DNA of 53,549 nt, taken from positions 1 through 53,549 of the forward strand of contig NZ_LUFH02000031.1 in NCBI RefSeq assembly GCF_001586785.1, written 5' to 3'. The notes beneath the pieces were generated by a model. That model saw nothing but the letters and a program-made list of their open reading frames with translations. It did not search any database and was not told where the DNA came from. Each line of letters begins with the position of its first letter. Position 1 is the first letter of the stretch. The DNA comes from Sphaerospermopsis aphanizomenoides BCCUSP55. Lineage in GTDB: Bacteria; Cyanobacteriota; Cyanobacteriia; Cyanobacteriales; Nostocaceae. Positions 1 to 9,328 of the stretch are shown here, in pieces. Position numbers and translations under genes: made by a program.

Positions 1-22
1 CCCCAGTCCCCAGTCCCCAGTC
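1..22. repeat. Heptanucleotide tandem repeat (CCCCAGT)
   Basis: Three copies of CCCCAGT open the window upstream of ycf3. This is the same class of short tandem heptamer found in most longer gaps of this window. It has no coding potential. Confidence 0.8.
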
Positions 23-68
23 ACCCAAAATCAGCTAGATTAACTTATAGGTTAAGATAGGGGCAAAT

Positions 69-590
69 ATGCCAAGAACACAGAAAAACGATAACTTTGT
101 TGACAAGTCTTTTACGGTGATGGCAGATATTATCCTAAAAATGCTGCCAACCAACAAAAAAGCCAAGGAAGCATTTGTATATTACCGTGATGGTATGTCA
201 GCCCAGGCTGAAGGTGAATATGCCGAAGCACTGGAATATTATGAAGAAGCTCTATCTTTAGAAGAAGACTCCAACGACAAGAGTTATATTCTCTACAATA
301 TGGGGCTGATTTATGCTAGTAATGGTGATCATAATAAGGCTTTAGAATTTTATCACCAGGCTGTTGAGTTGAACCCTCGTCTACCCCAAGCTTTAAATAA
401 CATCGCTGTTATTTATCACTACAAAGGGGAAAAAGCCAAGGAAGAAGGCGATAACGACGGTGGAGAAGCATTGTTTGACCAAGCAGCAGATTATTGGGTT
501 AGAGCTATTCGCTTGGCACCAAATAATTATATTGAAGCTCAAAACTGGTTAAAAACTACTGGGCGATCGCAAATTGACGTATTCTTTTAA
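69..590 (+). CDS. ycf3: Photosystem I assembly protein Ycf3
   Basis: 173 aa, the normal length for Ycf3, a thylakoid-associated TPR protein needed to assemble the photosystem I reaction centre. The N-terminus ([15 protein letters not shown]) is the family signature. Three TPR-like helical pairs follow: about residues 35-68 ([14 protein letters not shown]), 72-105 ([20 protein letters not shown]) and 109-155, the last with the Ycf3-typical acidic insertion ([19 protein letters not shown]). The family is known to bind PSI subunits through its TPRs. The start is the first ATG of the frame, shortly after a possible -10 (TAAGAT). gatC follows on the same strand after a 73-base repeat-filled gap, so co-transcription is possible but not shown. 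Confidence 0.95.
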   Translation: MPRTQKNDNFVDKSFTVMADIILKMLPTNKKAKEAFVYYRDGMSAQAEGEYAEALEYYEEALSLEEDSNDKSYILYNMGLIYASNGDHNKALEFYHQAVELNPRLPQALNNIAVIYHYKGEKAKEEGDNDGGEALFDQAADYWVRAIRLAPNNYIEAQNWLKTTGRSQIDVFF

Positions 591-593
591 CGA

Positions 594-660
594 ATTGGTA
601 ATTGGTAATTGGTGATTGGGGAAAAATCACCAATGACAACTGACAACTGACAACTGACAA
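594..660. repeat. Short tandem repeats between ycf3 and gatC
   Basis: Copies of ATTGGTA (from 594) are followed by four copies of TGACAAC (634-660), ending two bases before the gatC start codon. The repeat therefore occupies the place of a ribosome binding site. No Shine-Dalgarno sequence is visible for gatC. Confidence 0.8.
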
Positions 661-663
661 ACT

Positions 664-954
664 ATGATTGATCGTGAACAAGTCCATAAAGTCGCTAACC
701 TGGCTCGGTTAGAATTGACACCAGAAGAAGAAGAAAAATTTACTATCCAACTGGGCAGTATTTTGGAGTATGTTGAACAATTGAGTGAGCTTGATGTTAG
801 CGATATACCTCCAACAACCAGAGCTATTGATGTTAGTAATGTGACACGAGAGGATAAGTTACAACCCTATCCTGACAGAGAAGCAATTCTCGGTAGCGCA
901 CCTGAACAAGAAGGTGATTTTTTCAAAGTTCCTAAAATTCTTAATGCTGACTAA
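664..954 (+). CDS. gatC: Aspartyl/glutamyl-tRNA(Asn/Gln) amidotransferase subunit C
   Basis: 96 aa, full length. GatC is the small scaffold subunit of GatCAB, which amidates Glu-tRNA(Gln) (and often Asp-tRNA(Asn)) in organisms without a complete set of amide tRNA synthetases. Family features are the N-terminal [18 protein letters not shown], the central [15 protein letters not shown] helix, the [13 protein letters not shown] stretch and a C-terminus ending in FFKVPKIL. gatA and gatB are not in this window, as is usual in cyanobacteria where the genes are dispersed. A hairpin with a T-run at 1095-1124 may end the transcript. Confidence 0.95.
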   Translation: MIDREQVHKVANLARLELTPEEEEKFTIQLGSILEYVEQLSELDVSDIPPTTRAIDVSNVTREDKLQPYPDREAILGSAPEQEGDFFKVPKILNAD

Positions 955-972
955 ATAGCAATTACTGCATCT

Positions 973-1005
973 GACAGGTGACAGGTGACAGGTGACAGGT
1001 GACAG
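973..1005. repeat. Heptanucleotide tandem repeat (GACAGGT)
   Basis: Four and a half perfect copies of GACAGGT. Related CACCTGT copies, which are its reverse complement, lie at about 4375-4394 and 39245-39263. Confidence 0.85.
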
Positions 1006-1094
1006 AATTAAAAGAGTGTTTTGGTGTCTAAGTTTTATCTGCTGATTGATGTTCTAACTACCCTGTCTATGGTCATAACATAAAAACTATTTCC

Positions 1095-1124
1095 AGGTGG
1101 GCAAAATGTCCACCTTAGTTTTTC
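1095..1124 (+). terminator. Probable intrinsic terminator after gatC
   Basis: AGGTGGGC (1095-1102) pairs with GTCCACCT (1108-1115), giving 8 bp with one G-U around an AAAAT loop, followed by TAGTTTTT. Confidence 0.55.
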
Positions 1125-1151
1125 TGGATTAAATTTGATGTTTTGAATCTA

Positions 1152-1174
1152 CAAAAAAACCTGCTTTCGCAGGT
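1152..1174 (-). terminator. Intrinsic terminator of the 51-aa gene
   Basis: Read on the minus strand, ACCTGC-GAAA-GCAGGT is followed directly by seven T residues (1152-1158). This is a textbook hairpin plus U-tract placed 47 bases after the stop of the small gene at 1221-1376. Confidence 0.85.
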
Positions 1175-1220
1175 CTACACACAACAAAACCATGAAGTCT
1201 AAATATTTTAATTAACCACT

Positions 1221-1376
1221 TTAACTATAGTACGCTTGTTCTGCCTCTAGTTGACGAACCAGTTTCTCGTCACCTTTAGCTTTGGCTACTTCTAAACGGT
1301 GTTCTACACTTTTTTGAATATTCTGCTTGTGAGCTTCATCAGCTTTTTGAACTGCTTGTAGTCTATTGCTACTCAT
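1221..1376 (-). CDS. Small conserved-type charged helical protein (51 aa)
   Basis: A 51-aa frame that begins ATG-AGT-AGC and ends EAEQAYYS. It is rich in Lys, Glu, Gln and Ala and is predicted to be almost all alpha-helix (e.g. LQAVQKADEAHKQNIQK). An excellent Shine-Dalgarno sequence (AAGAGGT) lies about 7 bases upstream of the ATG, and a perfect intrinsic terminator lies 47 bases downstream, so this is a real monocistronic gene although very short. No enzyme motif, signal peptide or membrane segment is present. I do not recognise a named family; a soluble helical or coiled-coil role is all that can be said. Confidence 0.75.
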   Translation of the reverse strand: MSSNRLQAVQKADEAHKQNIQKSVEHRLEVAKAKGDEKLVRQLEAEQAYYS

Positions 1377-1502
1377 GGCTAGAACCTCTTTACGTTTATT
1401 TTTATGTCATGCTTTTATAACATAACATATATTTTGTAGCTGTTGTTACAGAAAATTATAAATTAATCTACATTAATAGTCAAGGCTTGTTTCACTAAAC
1501 AA

Positions 1503-2324
1503 ATGAATCAATCAAAAATCCTGACTTTATTGAGTGATTTTGGTGATCATGATGTTTATGTAGGGGTGATGAAAGGTGTAATTGCCCAAATTAACCCAAA
1601 TTTGCTGCTAATAGACTTAACGCATCAGATTCCACCGCAAAATATCCCTGCTGCTAGGTTTTGCTTGATGAATTCTTATGCTTATTTCCCTATGGGAACG
1701 GTGCATTTAGCAGTTGTAGATCCGGGTGTGGGAAGCCAGAGGAGAGCGATCGCACTAAAATTAGCTCAAGGTTATCTTGTTGGACCCGATAACGGCATTT
1801 TCAGTGGCATAATTAGTCAAAATCCGGTAATTGCAGCGGTAGAACTCACAAATACTAACTATTGGCGCACACCTCAACCCAGCAGTACATTTCACGGTCG
1901 AGATATTTTTGCACCAGTAGCAGCGCATCTTGCCAGTGGTGTTAATCTGCAAGAGTTAGGCAGGGAAATCAATCCAGAAACTTTGGTCAAGTTAAATATT
2001 GGCGAATGCTACTTGACAAACACAGGCGTAGCAGGTTGTATTCAATATATAGATCACTTTGGTAATTTAGTTAGCAACATTCCCGGAAGTTATGTGCAGG
2101 GTAAAACTTGGGGCGTGGAAGTTCAAGGTTTGACTATACCAGGATGTGCAACTTACAGTGATGTGAAAGCAGGGGAAGCTTTAGCTTTAATTGGTAGTCA
2201 CGGATGGGTAGAAATTGCTGTCAATGGCGGTAATGCACAGATACAATTGCAGATAAATGGGCAATATGATTTACATCATTTTACTTTAAGGTTGATACAG
2301 CAATTGCCAGATTTCAAAAAATAA
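1503..2324 (+). CDS. SAM hydroxide adenosyltransferase (DUF62 family)
   Basis: 273 aa, full length for the DUF62/SAM-hydrolase family, related to fluorinases and chlorinases, which converts S-adenosylmethionine and hydroxide to adenosine and methionine. Visible motifs are the N-terminal LLSDFGDHDVYVGVMKGVI with its catalytic-region Asp residues, VVDPGVGSQRR, VGPDNGIFS and STFHGRDIFAPVAA, and a C-terminal beta-domain with HFGNLVSNIPG. The fluorinase-specific insertion is not apparent, so a hydroxide adenosyltransferase is the better call. The ATG at 1503 precedes the conserved start. The gene converges with aspS; two hairpins lie in the 58-base gap. Confidence 0.9.
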   Translation: MNQSKILTLLSDFGDHDVYVGVMKGVIAQINPNLLLIDLTHQIPPQNIPAARFCLMNSYAYFPMGTVHLAVVDPGVGSQRRAIALKLAQGYLVGPDNGIFSGIISQNPVIAAVELTNTNYWRTPQPSSTFHGRDIFAPVAAHLASGVNLQELGREINPETLVKLNIGECYLTNTGVAGCIQYIDHFGNLVSNIPGSYVQGKTWGVEVQGLTIPGCATYSDVKAGEALALIGSHGWVEIAVNGGNAQIQLQINGQYDLHHFTLRLIQQLPDFKK

Positions 2325-2333
2325 ACTTACAAA

Positions 2334-2371
2334 TTTGGGATGCACCCAAACCCCCTGCAAAAAGCAGAGGG
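2334..2371. terminator. Hairpin pair between convergent genes
   Basis: TTTGGG/CCCAAA (2334-2350) and CCCCTGC/GCAG-AGGG (2353-2371) form two adjacent hairpins between the stop codons of the DUF62 gene and aspS. Neither has a strong T-run, so a bidirectional terminator is probable rather than certain. Confidence 0.45.
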
Positions 2372-2382
2372 AATTATCAAAC

Positions 2383-4176
2383 TTACTCTTTAACTTTCGG
2401 TTTCACAGTGGAAGCAACATGAAGTTCTTTTAACTGCTTCGCATCTACACCAGAAGGTGCATCTGTTAACAAACAACGCGCTTGTTGAGTCTTGGGAAAA
2501 GCAATAACATCACGAATTGATTCTTCTCCAGCTAACAACATTACTAAACGGTCTACACCGTAAGCAATACCACCATGAGGAGGAGTACCATATTCAAAAG
2601 CTTCTAACAAAAAGCCAAATTTGTTTTGTGCTTCTTCTGGTGATAAACCAATAGCTTCAAACACCTGTTCTTGAACTTCTCGCTTATAAATTCGCAGACT
2701 TCCACCACCGACTTCAAACCCATTAAACACCAAATCATAGGCTTGTGCGCGGGCGGTTTTTAAATCATGCAAATCATCAGGATGGGGTGCGGTAAATGGG
2801 TGGTGTAATGCTTCCAAACGTTTCTCATCAGCATTCCATTCAAACATCGGGAATTCTGTAACCCAGAGAAGATTAATTTTATCTGCTGGAATTAAATTAA
2901 ATTCCCTAGCCACAAATTGACGAATTCTATCTAAAGTTTTATTTACAGTCCCAGCATCAGCGGCTGCAAATAATAATAAATGTCCTGCTTTTGCACCTGT
3001 GCGGGTTAAAATTTCCTGCTTTTGTTCTGGTGTCAAATTATCTTTAATTGCGCCAATGGTGTCAATTTCTCCATTTTCTCTGACACGAATATAAGCTAAA
3101 CCTTTCGCACCTGCTTCTGCTGCTTCTCTGAAAATGTCACCATTTGGTTTAATGCGAACATTAGAAATTGCATCATTACCATTAGGAATAGGAAGAATTT
3201 TAACTATTCCACCGTTAGAAATTGCATCTTTAAAAACTTTGAAACCCGAATCTTTTAAAACATCGGAAACATCAACTAATTCTAAACCGTAGCGAGTATC
3301 TGGTTTATCACTGCCATATTTATTCATCGCATCTTTATAAGTCAGACGCGGAAAAGGAAGAGGTAAATCAATTCCTTTAACGGTTTTGAAGATGTAAGTA
3401 ACTAACTTTTCATTGAGTTCAATAATTTCTTCTTCAGACATGAAACTCATTTCCATGTCTAATTGTGTAAACTCCGGTTGTCTGTCAGCGCGTAAATCTT
3501 CATCGCGGAAACATCGGGCAATTTGATAGTATCTATCCATTCCCGATACCATCAATATTTGCTTAAATAGTTGTGGTGATTGAGGTAAAGCAAACCATTC
3601 ACCTTCATTCACGCGACTGGGAAGGATATAATCTCGCGCACCTTCGGGAGTGGAACGGGTAAGAACTGGGGTTTCGATTTCGATAAAACCTTCGTGATCT
3701 TCCAAAAAGCGACGCATAGCTTTAACGACTTGGTGACGCAGTTGCATATTTTGCGCCATCCGTTCCCGTCGTAAATCTAAATAACGATATTTTAGCCGCA
3801 AATCTTCCCGCACATTTTCGGTGTCTGCTGTGGAAACTTGGAAAGGTAACTGTTTGCGGACAGCGTTGAGGAGTTCAATTTGATCCGCGTATATTTCTAC
3901 CTCACCAGTAGGGATACGGGAATTCAGGGATTCTGCGGGACGTTGTGTAACTCTACCTGTGATTTTAACAACGTATTCATTCCGTATGGCGTTGGCCTGT
4001 TCGTAGGAGTCTGGGGTGCGTTGCGGATCGCTGACGATTTGAACAATACCAGAGCGATCGCGTAAATCTAAGAATATCACGCCCCCATGATCGCGGCGAC
4101 GGTCTACCCAACCGTAAAAGGTAACAGTTTCTCCAATATGCTCTTTTCGGAGTTCGCCGCAATAGTGAGTTCGCAT
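2383..4176 (-). CDS. aspS: Aspartyl-tRNA synthetase
   Basis: 597 aa, the bacterial-type length. It charges tRNA(Asp) in the cytoplasm. Domains in order: N-terminal OB-fold anticodon-binding domain (about 1-105, with [23 protein letters not shown]), class II catalytic core with motif 1 around [16 protein letters not shown], motif 2 ([20 protein letters not shown]), the bacterial GAD insertion (about 290-420), and motif 3 ([15 protein letters not shown]). The C-terminal tail ([20 protein letters not shown]) is typical of the family. The ATG gives the usual MRTHYCGEL start. Presence of gatC in the window fits a GatCAB pathway, but whether this AspRS is discriminating cannot be told by eye. Confidence 0.97.
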   Translation of the reverse strand: MRTHYCGELRKEHIGETVTFYGWVDRRRDHGGVIFLDLRDRSGIVQIVSDPQRTPDSYEQANAIRNEYVVKITGRVTQRPAESLNSRIPTGEVEIYADQIELLNAVRKQLPFQVSTADTENVREDLRLKYRYLDLRRERMAQNMQLRHQVVKAMRRFLEDHEGFIEIETPVLTRSTPEGARDYILPSRVNEGEWFALPQSPQLFKQILMVSGMDRYYQIARCFRDEDLRADRQPEFTQLDMEMSFMSEEEIIELNEKLVTYIFKTVKGIDLPLPFPRLTYKDAMNKYGSDKPDTRYGLELVDVSDVLKDSGFKVFKDAISNGGIVKILPIPNGNDAISNVRIKPNGDIFREAAEAGAKGLAYIRVRENGEIDTIGAIKDNLTPEQKQEILTRTGAKAGHLLLFAAADAGTVNKTLDRIRQFVAREFNLIPADKINLLWVTEFPMFEWNADEKRLEALHHPFTAPHPDDLHDLKTARAQAYDLVFNGFEVGGGSLRIYKREVQEQVFEAIGLSPEEAQNKFGFLLEAFEYGTPPHGGIAYGVDRLVMLLAGEESIRDVIAFPKTQQARCLLTDAPSGVDAKQLKELHVASTVKPKVKE

Positions 4177-4290
4177 AGTGATTAGTTCTTTTTTTTCGGG
4201 CTAGAGGGGTGAATAAATGTCAAGGCTTTCCCATTATCTAGCATCAACACTAATTGTAATCATTTTGGGTGAAGAAAAATCATCTTTTTA

Positions 4291-4396
4291 GGAGTCAGGA
4301 GTCAGGAGTCATGAGGTAAATAGTTCTCCCCTGCTCCTCTGCTCCCCTGCTCCCTGCTCCGTTTCTTCTTCTCTGTCACCTGTCACCTGTCACCTC
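4291..4396. repeat. Cluster of short tandem repeats between miaB and aspS
   Basis: Copies of GGAGTCA (4291-4311), GCTCC/CCCTGCT units (4330-4362) and TGTCACC (4375-4394) abut the stop codon of miaB. No gene is present in the gap. Confidence 0.8.
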
Positions 4397-5756
4397 ACAC
4401 TGTCAATGCTTCCCGCACTTCTACAGGTTCACCAGTCAAGCTAAAAGGACGAACTTCGGTAATTTTTACCTTGACTATTTGCCCTTTGAGTTCGTTAATG
4501 TTCCCTGTAAAGAAAGTCAGACGGTTTCCTCTGGTTCTTCCCATCACCTGAGTTTTATCCTTGCTGTTTTGGTCTTCCACCAGAACTTCTTCAATTCTGC
4601 CAAAGTAACGCTGCGATCGCTCTGCTGCTTTAACGTTAACTAAATGGTTTAATCTTTGCAAGCGATCGCTCTTAACTTCTTCACTTAATTGATGATCCCA
4701 CAACGCCGCAGGTGTACCTGGTCTGGGTGAATAAGCAGCAGTATTCAACAAATCGAAACCAATATCTTCAACCAGTTTTAGAGTATTTTCAAACTGCTCC
4801 TCTGTCTCCCCTGGAAAACCCACAATAGCATCCGCACTAATGGACGCATCTGGCATATAACGACGAATAGTATCAATAATCCGACGGTATTTCTCATGGG
4901 TATAACCCCGTGACATCGCCTTCAAAAGCTCATTATCCCCTGATTGGAAAGGAATATGGAAGTGTTCGCACACCTTGGGCAACTCTGCACAGGCTTTAAT
5001 TAACCTTTCAGTAAAATAACGGGGATGGCTGGTAGCAAATCTGAGCCTTTCAATTCCTGGCACATCATGAACATAATAGAGTAAATCTGTCAAGGTGTGT
5101 AGGTGACGACCTTCAGAAGTTGTTCCCGGTAAATCTCTACCGTAAGCATCAATATTTTGACCCAACAGGGTAACTTCCTTATAACCTTGTTTTCCCAAAA
5201 GTTCCATTTCTGCACGGATAGCTTCCGGTGTGCGAGATTGTTCTACACCACGGACATTAGGAACTACACAATAAGTACAACGCTCATTACAACCATAAAT
5301 CACATTTACCCAAGCTGTCACTTTACTATCTCGCCGGGGTTGGGTGATATCTTCTAAAATATGCACCTCTTCCGTTGCTACAACTTGATTACCCTCAAAG
5401 ACAGATTCCAGCAAATCTTTAAGACGGTTAGCGTGTTGGGGACCCATCACCAAATCTAATTCTGGCACACGCCGCAGTAATGCTTCCCCTTCTTGTTGTG
5501 CCACACAACCAGCAACTACCAAAGTTAAATCAGGTTGTTCATGTTTGCGTTTTGCTTGTCTACCCAAATAAGAATAAACCTTTTGTTCAGCATTATCCCG
5601 AATCGTGCAAGTATTATAAAGAATTACATTAGCATCATTAGGATCTTCTGACCATTCAAATCCCATATCTTCTAGGATGCCAGCCATGCGCTCAGAGTCA
5701 GCCTTATTCATTTGGCAACCGAAAGTAGTAATGTGGTAGCGGCGGTTCATGGTCAT
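4395..5756 (-). CDS. miaB: tRNA-2-methylthio-N6-dimethylallyladenosine synthase
   Basis: 453 aa, normal MiaB length. This radical-SAM methylthiotransferase adds the 2-methylthio group to i6A37 of tRNAs reading UNN codons. N-terminal UPF0004 domain: Cys in [12 protein letters not shown], further cluster Cys in [12 protein letters not shown] and [10 protein letters not shown]. Radical-SAM core with CNERCTYC (CxxxCxxC) about residue 155. C-terminal TRAM domain (about 380-445, with [12 protein letters not shown] and [20 protein letters not shown]). All cluster cysteines are intact. The start [14 protein letters not shown] matches the family. aspS lies downstream on the same strand after a 218-base gap containing repeats. 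Confidence 0.96.
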   Translation of the reverse strand: MTMNRRYHITTFGCQMNKADSERMAGILEDMGFEWSEDPNDANVILYNTCTIRDNAEQKVYSYLGRQAKRKHEQPDLTLVVAGCVAQQEGEALLRRVPELDLVMGPQHANRLKDLLESVFEGNQVVATEEVHILEDITQPRRDSKVTAWVNVIYGCNERCTYCVVPNVRGVEQSRTPEAIRAEMELLGKQGYKEVTLLGQNIDAYGRDLPGTTSEGRHLHTLTDLLYYVHDVPGIERLRFATSHPRYFTERLIKACAELPKVCEHFHIPFQSGDNELLKAMSRGYTHEKYRRIIDTIRRYMPDASISADAIVGFPGETEEQFENTLKLVEDIGFDLLNTAAYSPRPGTPAALWDHQLSEEVKSDRLQRLNHLVNVKAAERSQRYFGRIEEVLVEDQNSKDKTQVMGRTRGNRLTFFTGNINELKGQIVKVKITEVRPFSLTGEPVEVREALTV

Positions 5757-5913
5757 GGGGAATTACGCTTAATAAATATCATGTATTTTATAGCAGTTAG
5801 CTTGTGAAAGCTTTTGTCTAAAGTGCCTGAGCAACTGCAATATGTCTATTTACCATTCTATGAAAAATAGAACAGAATTTATCAGGACTTGAAGCAAAAT
5901 ATCACTCAAACCT

Positions 5914-7038
5914 TCATTCCTCTGCGTCCTCTGCGCCTCTGCGGTTCGTGATCAAATGAAAGCTGGTAAAATTCGTAAAAATCCGAGCTTGTGCCGATAA
6001 ATTATGCTGTTCATACCAATTATAGGCATGATCCGCAACTATCTGCCCATCAGCTAAATTCATCTTCTGTTCATACCGGTCTCCCAACCAGTAATGTTTT
6101 CCTGCCACCAAACCATCTAAATCTCGTCCTTCATCCCATGTTCCCACAGGTAACACCTTGTGAGCGCAGTAGGCAGCGAAAATTCCTGATTTTGTCAAAA
6201 ATGCCAAAGGGTAATTAAAAAAACCAACTAAAGAACTTGATAATATATCACTTATTTCTGAAGCAGAATTAATTCCTAAACAAGTGACAGGAATATTATT
6301 CAGTGGGGTGATTTCAAATTTTAAAGCAGGGCCAATATCGAAGATTTCCTCAATTTCCAACTCTTGACAAGTTCGCTTTAATGCTAACTGAGATGTTTGA
6401 TAAACACGGGAACGGGGACCAGTACCGCCAAATATTACCAAACGTCGGGGACGTGCTGATAAAGGAGTCAGAGATTCAGGTTCACCCACATTAGAAAAAA
6501 CGGGCAAAGTAGGAATGTCAGAATGTTTACCTTGACTGAACTTACCGATGATATCAGCATATCCTTGTTTGCTGGTAATACAGCGATCGCTCAATCTTAC
6601 CAAACGCGCCGCCAAATTTCTTTGTAGTGGTGATGTCCAAAACTGACTTGTCCAAATTGCCCCAAAAGCGTAGATTTCGTGGAACATTGTCACTAATCGG
6701 CGGTTATTTGCACCTTTTCGCCATTTTTCTAAACCTTCCACTAACCAAATAGGACAGCCTCTCCTAGCATAACCATAGCCCACATAATGCAACAGTACAA
6801 TTTGTTCTGAGTTCTGCTCATGAGGTAATAATGCCAACAAAGCAGTTTTAGATGGAGTTGATACTTGCTTTACAGGAAATCCTTCTACAATATCATCTCC
6901 AGTCCAATTTGCATCTCCAATCACAAATTCCGTCATGACATTGAAGTTTTGACGCATTTGTTTAGCCAAATTTATCCCATAGTCTCCCACTCCATCAACA
7001 GCAGGGGGTAGACGAGGTACGACTACAGTAATTACCAT
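5914..7038 (-). CDS. Glycosyltransferase-like protein (GT-B type)
   Basis: 374 aa. The N-terminal Rossmann half opens with MVITVVVPRLPPAVDGVGDYG, a glycosyltransferase start in which the PPAVDGVGDYG loop faces the acceptor. A second Rossmann half begins near RPRRLVIFGGTGPRSRVYQ. The acidic E-x7-E donor-site motif of GT4 enzymes is not clear, so the exact family is uncertain. The last 10 residues (NRRGAEDAEE) are encoded by a dispersed intergenic repeat (5916-5950), so the native C-terminus probably ended earlier. Divergently transcribed from another glycosyltransferase at 7187, 148 bases away; together they suggest a glycan or glycolipid pathway, substrate unknown. Confidence 0.7.
   Translation of the reverse strand: MVITVVVPRLPPAVDGVGDYGINLAKQMRQNFNVMTEFVIGDANWTGDDIVEGFPVKQVSTPSKTALLALLPHEQNSEQIVLLHYVGYGYARRGCPIWLVEGLEKWRKGANNRRLVTMFHEIYAFGAIWTSQFWTSPLQRNLAARLVRLSDRCITSKQGYADIIGKFSQGKHSDIPTLPVFSNVGEPESLTPLSARPRRLVIFGGTGPRSRVYQTSQLALKRTCQELEIEEIFDIGPALKFEITPLNNIPVTCLGINSASEISDILSSSLVGFFNYPLAFLTKSGIFAAYCAHKVLPVGTWDEGRDLDGLVAGKHYWLGDRYEQKMNLADGQIVADHAYNWYEQHNLSAQARIFTNFTSFHLITNRRGAEDAEE
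5916..5950. repeat. Dispersed 'CTCTGCG' repeat
   Basis: TCCTCTGCGTCCTCTGCG followed by CCTCTGCGGTTCG. This unit, commonly seen between genes in Nostocales genomes, here overlaps the 3' end of the glycosyltransferase frame and supplies its last codons and stop. Confidence 0.75.
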
Positions 7039-7186
7039 AGGAGCAAAAAAATTTATACTGCTAACTTTTGCTATTCATTGAAGACAAAGCCTTGAAAATA
7101 CTTTACCTTAATGTTGAATACTGATACAAAGATTATAATAAAAAACACCATCAAATCTCTTTGCTGATGAGCGCAAGTTAGGATCT

Positions 7187-8323
7187 ATGCCCAAAACTCG
7201 AAAACTGCTTTCTATTGGTCACTCTTATGTGGTTAGCCTCAATCGCCGATTAGTCAATGAAATAGCCCGCTTGGGACAAGGAGAATGGGAAGTAACAACG
7301 GTTGCACCTGCATTTATCCAGGGAGATTTGCGACCTATGCACCTAGAAACAGATGCTCATGAACTCTGTCGCCTGGAAGCAGTACCTGTATATTACAGTA
7401 AATTTATTCACATCATGACCTATGGTTGGCGACTGCGGGATATTTTGCAACAAAATTGGGATTTAGTGCATTGTTGGGAAGAACCTTATATCCTGTCAGG
7501 CGCACAGGTTGCTTGGTGGAAAACAAAAAAATCTCCCTTAATTTATTCTACATTTCAAAACAAATGTAAACAATATCCACCCCCATTTAACTGGATTGAG
7601 CAATATGCCATGAGCAAGTCCACAGGATGGATAGCCTTTGGAAAAACCGTAGCCGAAGCTTTAAAATCTCGCCCTGGCTATTCAAGTCCGATGCAAGTGA
7701 TTACCCCTGGAGTGGATATCCAGCATTTCTACCCCTGTGTAGATGCCAAATACAAAATTCGTCGTTGTTTGGGTTGGGAAGAAGAAGGAATACCTGTTAT
7801 CGGCTATTTAGGCCGCTTTGTTCCGGAAAAGGGGTTAGATTTGCTCATGGCGGTTTTGGATAGATTAGAAACCCCTTGGCGAGCTTTATTCGTGGGTACT
7901 GGAGTGATGGAATCATCATTACGGAATTGGGCAAAGCGTTATCCCAAACAAGTCAGAATTTGCACAGATGTTAAACATCATGAAGTTCCCCAATATCTCA
8001 ATGCTATGGATATGCTTGTTGCTCCCAGTCAAACTGTGTCCAACTGGCAAGAACAGTTTGGCAGAATGTTAATTGAAGCCTTTGCTTGTGCTGTTCCTGT
8101 CATTGGTAGCGACAGTGGCGAAATTCCTTATGTAATTCAAGATGCAGGATTGGTAGTTGGCGAAAATGATCAGCTTGGTTGGGTTGCAGCTATTTCCGAT
8201 TTGTTAAATAGTCCATCTCGCCGTCAGGAACTAGGAAAAAGCGGTTTAGAAAGGGCGCATAATTTTTACACTTGGACTGCTGTTGCTAAACAGCATTTAC
8301 AGTTTTTTAATGAACTGCTATGA
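7187..8323 (+). CDS. Glycosyltransferase family 4 protein
   Basis: 378 aa, GT-B fold. N-terminal acceptor domain about 1-180 (LLSIGHSYVVSLNRRLVNEI). C-terminal donor domain from about 195, with IGYLGRFVPEKGLDLL, VGTGVMESSL, and the GT4 nucleotide-sugar signature EQFGRMLIEAFACAVPVIGS, including the E-x7-E pair, then GEIPYVIQDAGLVV. It transfers a sugar from an NDP-sugar, probably at the cytoplasmic membrane surface; acceptor and sugar cannot be read from the sequence. It is divergent from the glycosyltransferase-like gene at 5914-7038. Start ATG at 7187, in a typical position for the MPKTRKLLSIGHS start. Confidence 0.88.
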   Translation: MPKTRKLLSIGHSYVVSLNRRLVNEIARLGQGEWEVTTVAPAFIQGDLRPMHLETDAHELCRLEAVPVYYSKFIHIMTYGWRLRDILQQNWDLVHCWEEPYILSGAQVAWWKTKKSPLIYSTFQNKCKQYPPPFNWIEQYAMSKSTGWIAFGKTVAEALKSRPGYSSPMQVITPGVDIQHFYPCVDAKYKIRRCLGWEEEGIPVIGYLGRFVPEKGLDLLMAVLDRLETPWRALFVGTGVMESSLRNWAKRYPKQVRICTDVKHHEVPQYLNAMDMLVAPSQTVSNWQEQFGRMLIEAFACAVPVIGSDSGEIPYVIQDAGLVVGENDQLGWVAAISDLLNSPSRRQELGKSGLERAHNFYTWTAVAKQHLQFFNELL

Positions 8324-8328
8324 GTGGG

Positions 8329-8492
8329 AATTTTAGATTTTAGATTTTAGATTAAAAAAATTTGGTACAGGCCCCCGTCCTTCAGGACGGAAAAATACTC
8401 GCTGCGCTGCGTACACTTCGCTAACGTCAATCAAAAATCGAGTGACTTACGTCACACTGCGCTATCACAGATAACTTCCGTGCGTAAGTCCT
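8329..8492. repeat. Repeat block: TTTTAGA heptamers plus palindromic dispersed repeats
   Basis: TTTTAGA tandem copies (8329-8353) are followed by a perfect hairpin CCGTCC-TTCA-GGACGG (8375-8390). Next comes a segment with inverted ACTTACG (about 8446) and CGTAAGT (about 8482); GTGCGTAAGTCCTG is a motif often seen at ends of small mobile elements in Nostocales. The block looks like one or more decayed MITE-like repeats. The rest of the 8324-8832 gap has no gene. Confidence 0.5.
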
Positions 8493-8685
8493 GTATCTGT
8501 TGATGTCCTAACCACCTTAGCTGTTGCTATAAAAAATAACCACTCATTGAGTGAGCAGGGGACAACCAGGCATTGTTAATTTTTATGAAGTAAAGTCTCA
8601 GAATCTTGCTTATAGATACGGTAAGATTTAATAATGATTTCGCAGTCTCTATAAGTTGCCAATCGTTGTAATGAAGTCATAACAA

Positions 8686-8757
8686 TTGCCCTATAGTATG
8701 ACTACACTCTGATTCAGTAAAAATTACTAGAATGATTACCGGAAGCAATTAGGGCAA
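8686..8757. promoter_or_regulatory. Inverted repeat upstream of the 8833 gene
   Basis: TTGCCCTA (8686-8693) is repeated inverted as TAGGGCAA (8750-8757), 76 bases before the start codon at 8833. The 56-base spacing is too wide for a simple operator, so it may be a pair of half-sites or an RNA stem. Confidence 0.3.
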
Positions 8758-8832
8758 CAAAATGTAACATTATGCTGCAATAATTAATAATTACGGTGAT
8801 ATTGCAAGATTTTAAAAACAGGAGAAATGGTA

Positions 8833-9210
8833 ATGTTCGGGTTTATCAAAAATTTAATCGCTGGGATTTTTGGTTTCATCACTGGATTGTTTGGTAAAAA
8901 AGATGGCTACTACTTAGAACTAAAAGAAGAAGCAACTCCCACCAAGCCAGCCGCAGCTAAACCAGAAGTAGCAACTGCACCAACTTCCGTAGCAGCACCT
9001 AAAGCCGCAGCAAAAGCACCTACAGCAAATAAAGTAGAACCTGCTAAAGCGCCAGCAGCCAAAGCCGAACCAGCTAAACCACAAGTACCAACTGAAACCA
9101 ACTTTGCAACCAAGTATTTAATGCCTTCATCTTCTAACAGTCGTCGTCGTCCAGGTGCGAACATGAACACCTATCTGGATATGGCGCGTCAAGTGAAAAC
9201 TCCTGGATAA
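8833..9210 (+). CDS. Ala/Pro/Lys-rich protein with N-terminal amphipathic helix
   Basis: 125 aa from the ATG at 8833. An ATG at 8827 is in frame, but GGAG at 8821-8824 is 8 bases from 8833 and only 2 from 8827, so the downstream start is preferred. Residues 1-22 (FGFIKNLIAGIFGFITGLFG) form a glycine-phenylalanine-rich hydrophobic or amphipathic helix that could lie on or in a membrane; GKKDGYYLELKEE follows. About 30-95 is a low-complexity Ala/Pro/Lys/Val linker. The C-terminal 35 residues (TNFATKYLMPSSSNSRRRPG) are basic, then MNTYLDMARQVKTPG. I recognise the pattern as cyanobacterium-type but no function. A membrane-tethered flexible protein is an inference. Confidence 0.75.
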   Translation: MFGFIKNLIAGIFGFITGLFGKKDGYYLELKEEATPTKPAAAKPEVATAPTSVAAPKAAAKAPTANKVEPAKAPAAKAEPAKPQVPTETNFATKYLMPSSSNSRRRPGANMNTYLDMARQVKTPG

Positions 9211-9328
9211 ATTTGACCGAAGAAAGGCAGAGGGCAGATGGCAGCTATGCTGAAGGAATAAATGCAATTTTCGCCCCCTGCCAAAAGGGAGTTCCTAGCC
9301 CTTCTGCTAAACCGGGAATGAAACAATT

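Noticed and set aside
8910-9170. 86-aa minus-strand Ala-rich frame
   Set aside because: Antisense to the Ala/Pro/Lys-rich gene at 8833; the reversed low-complexity codons create it.
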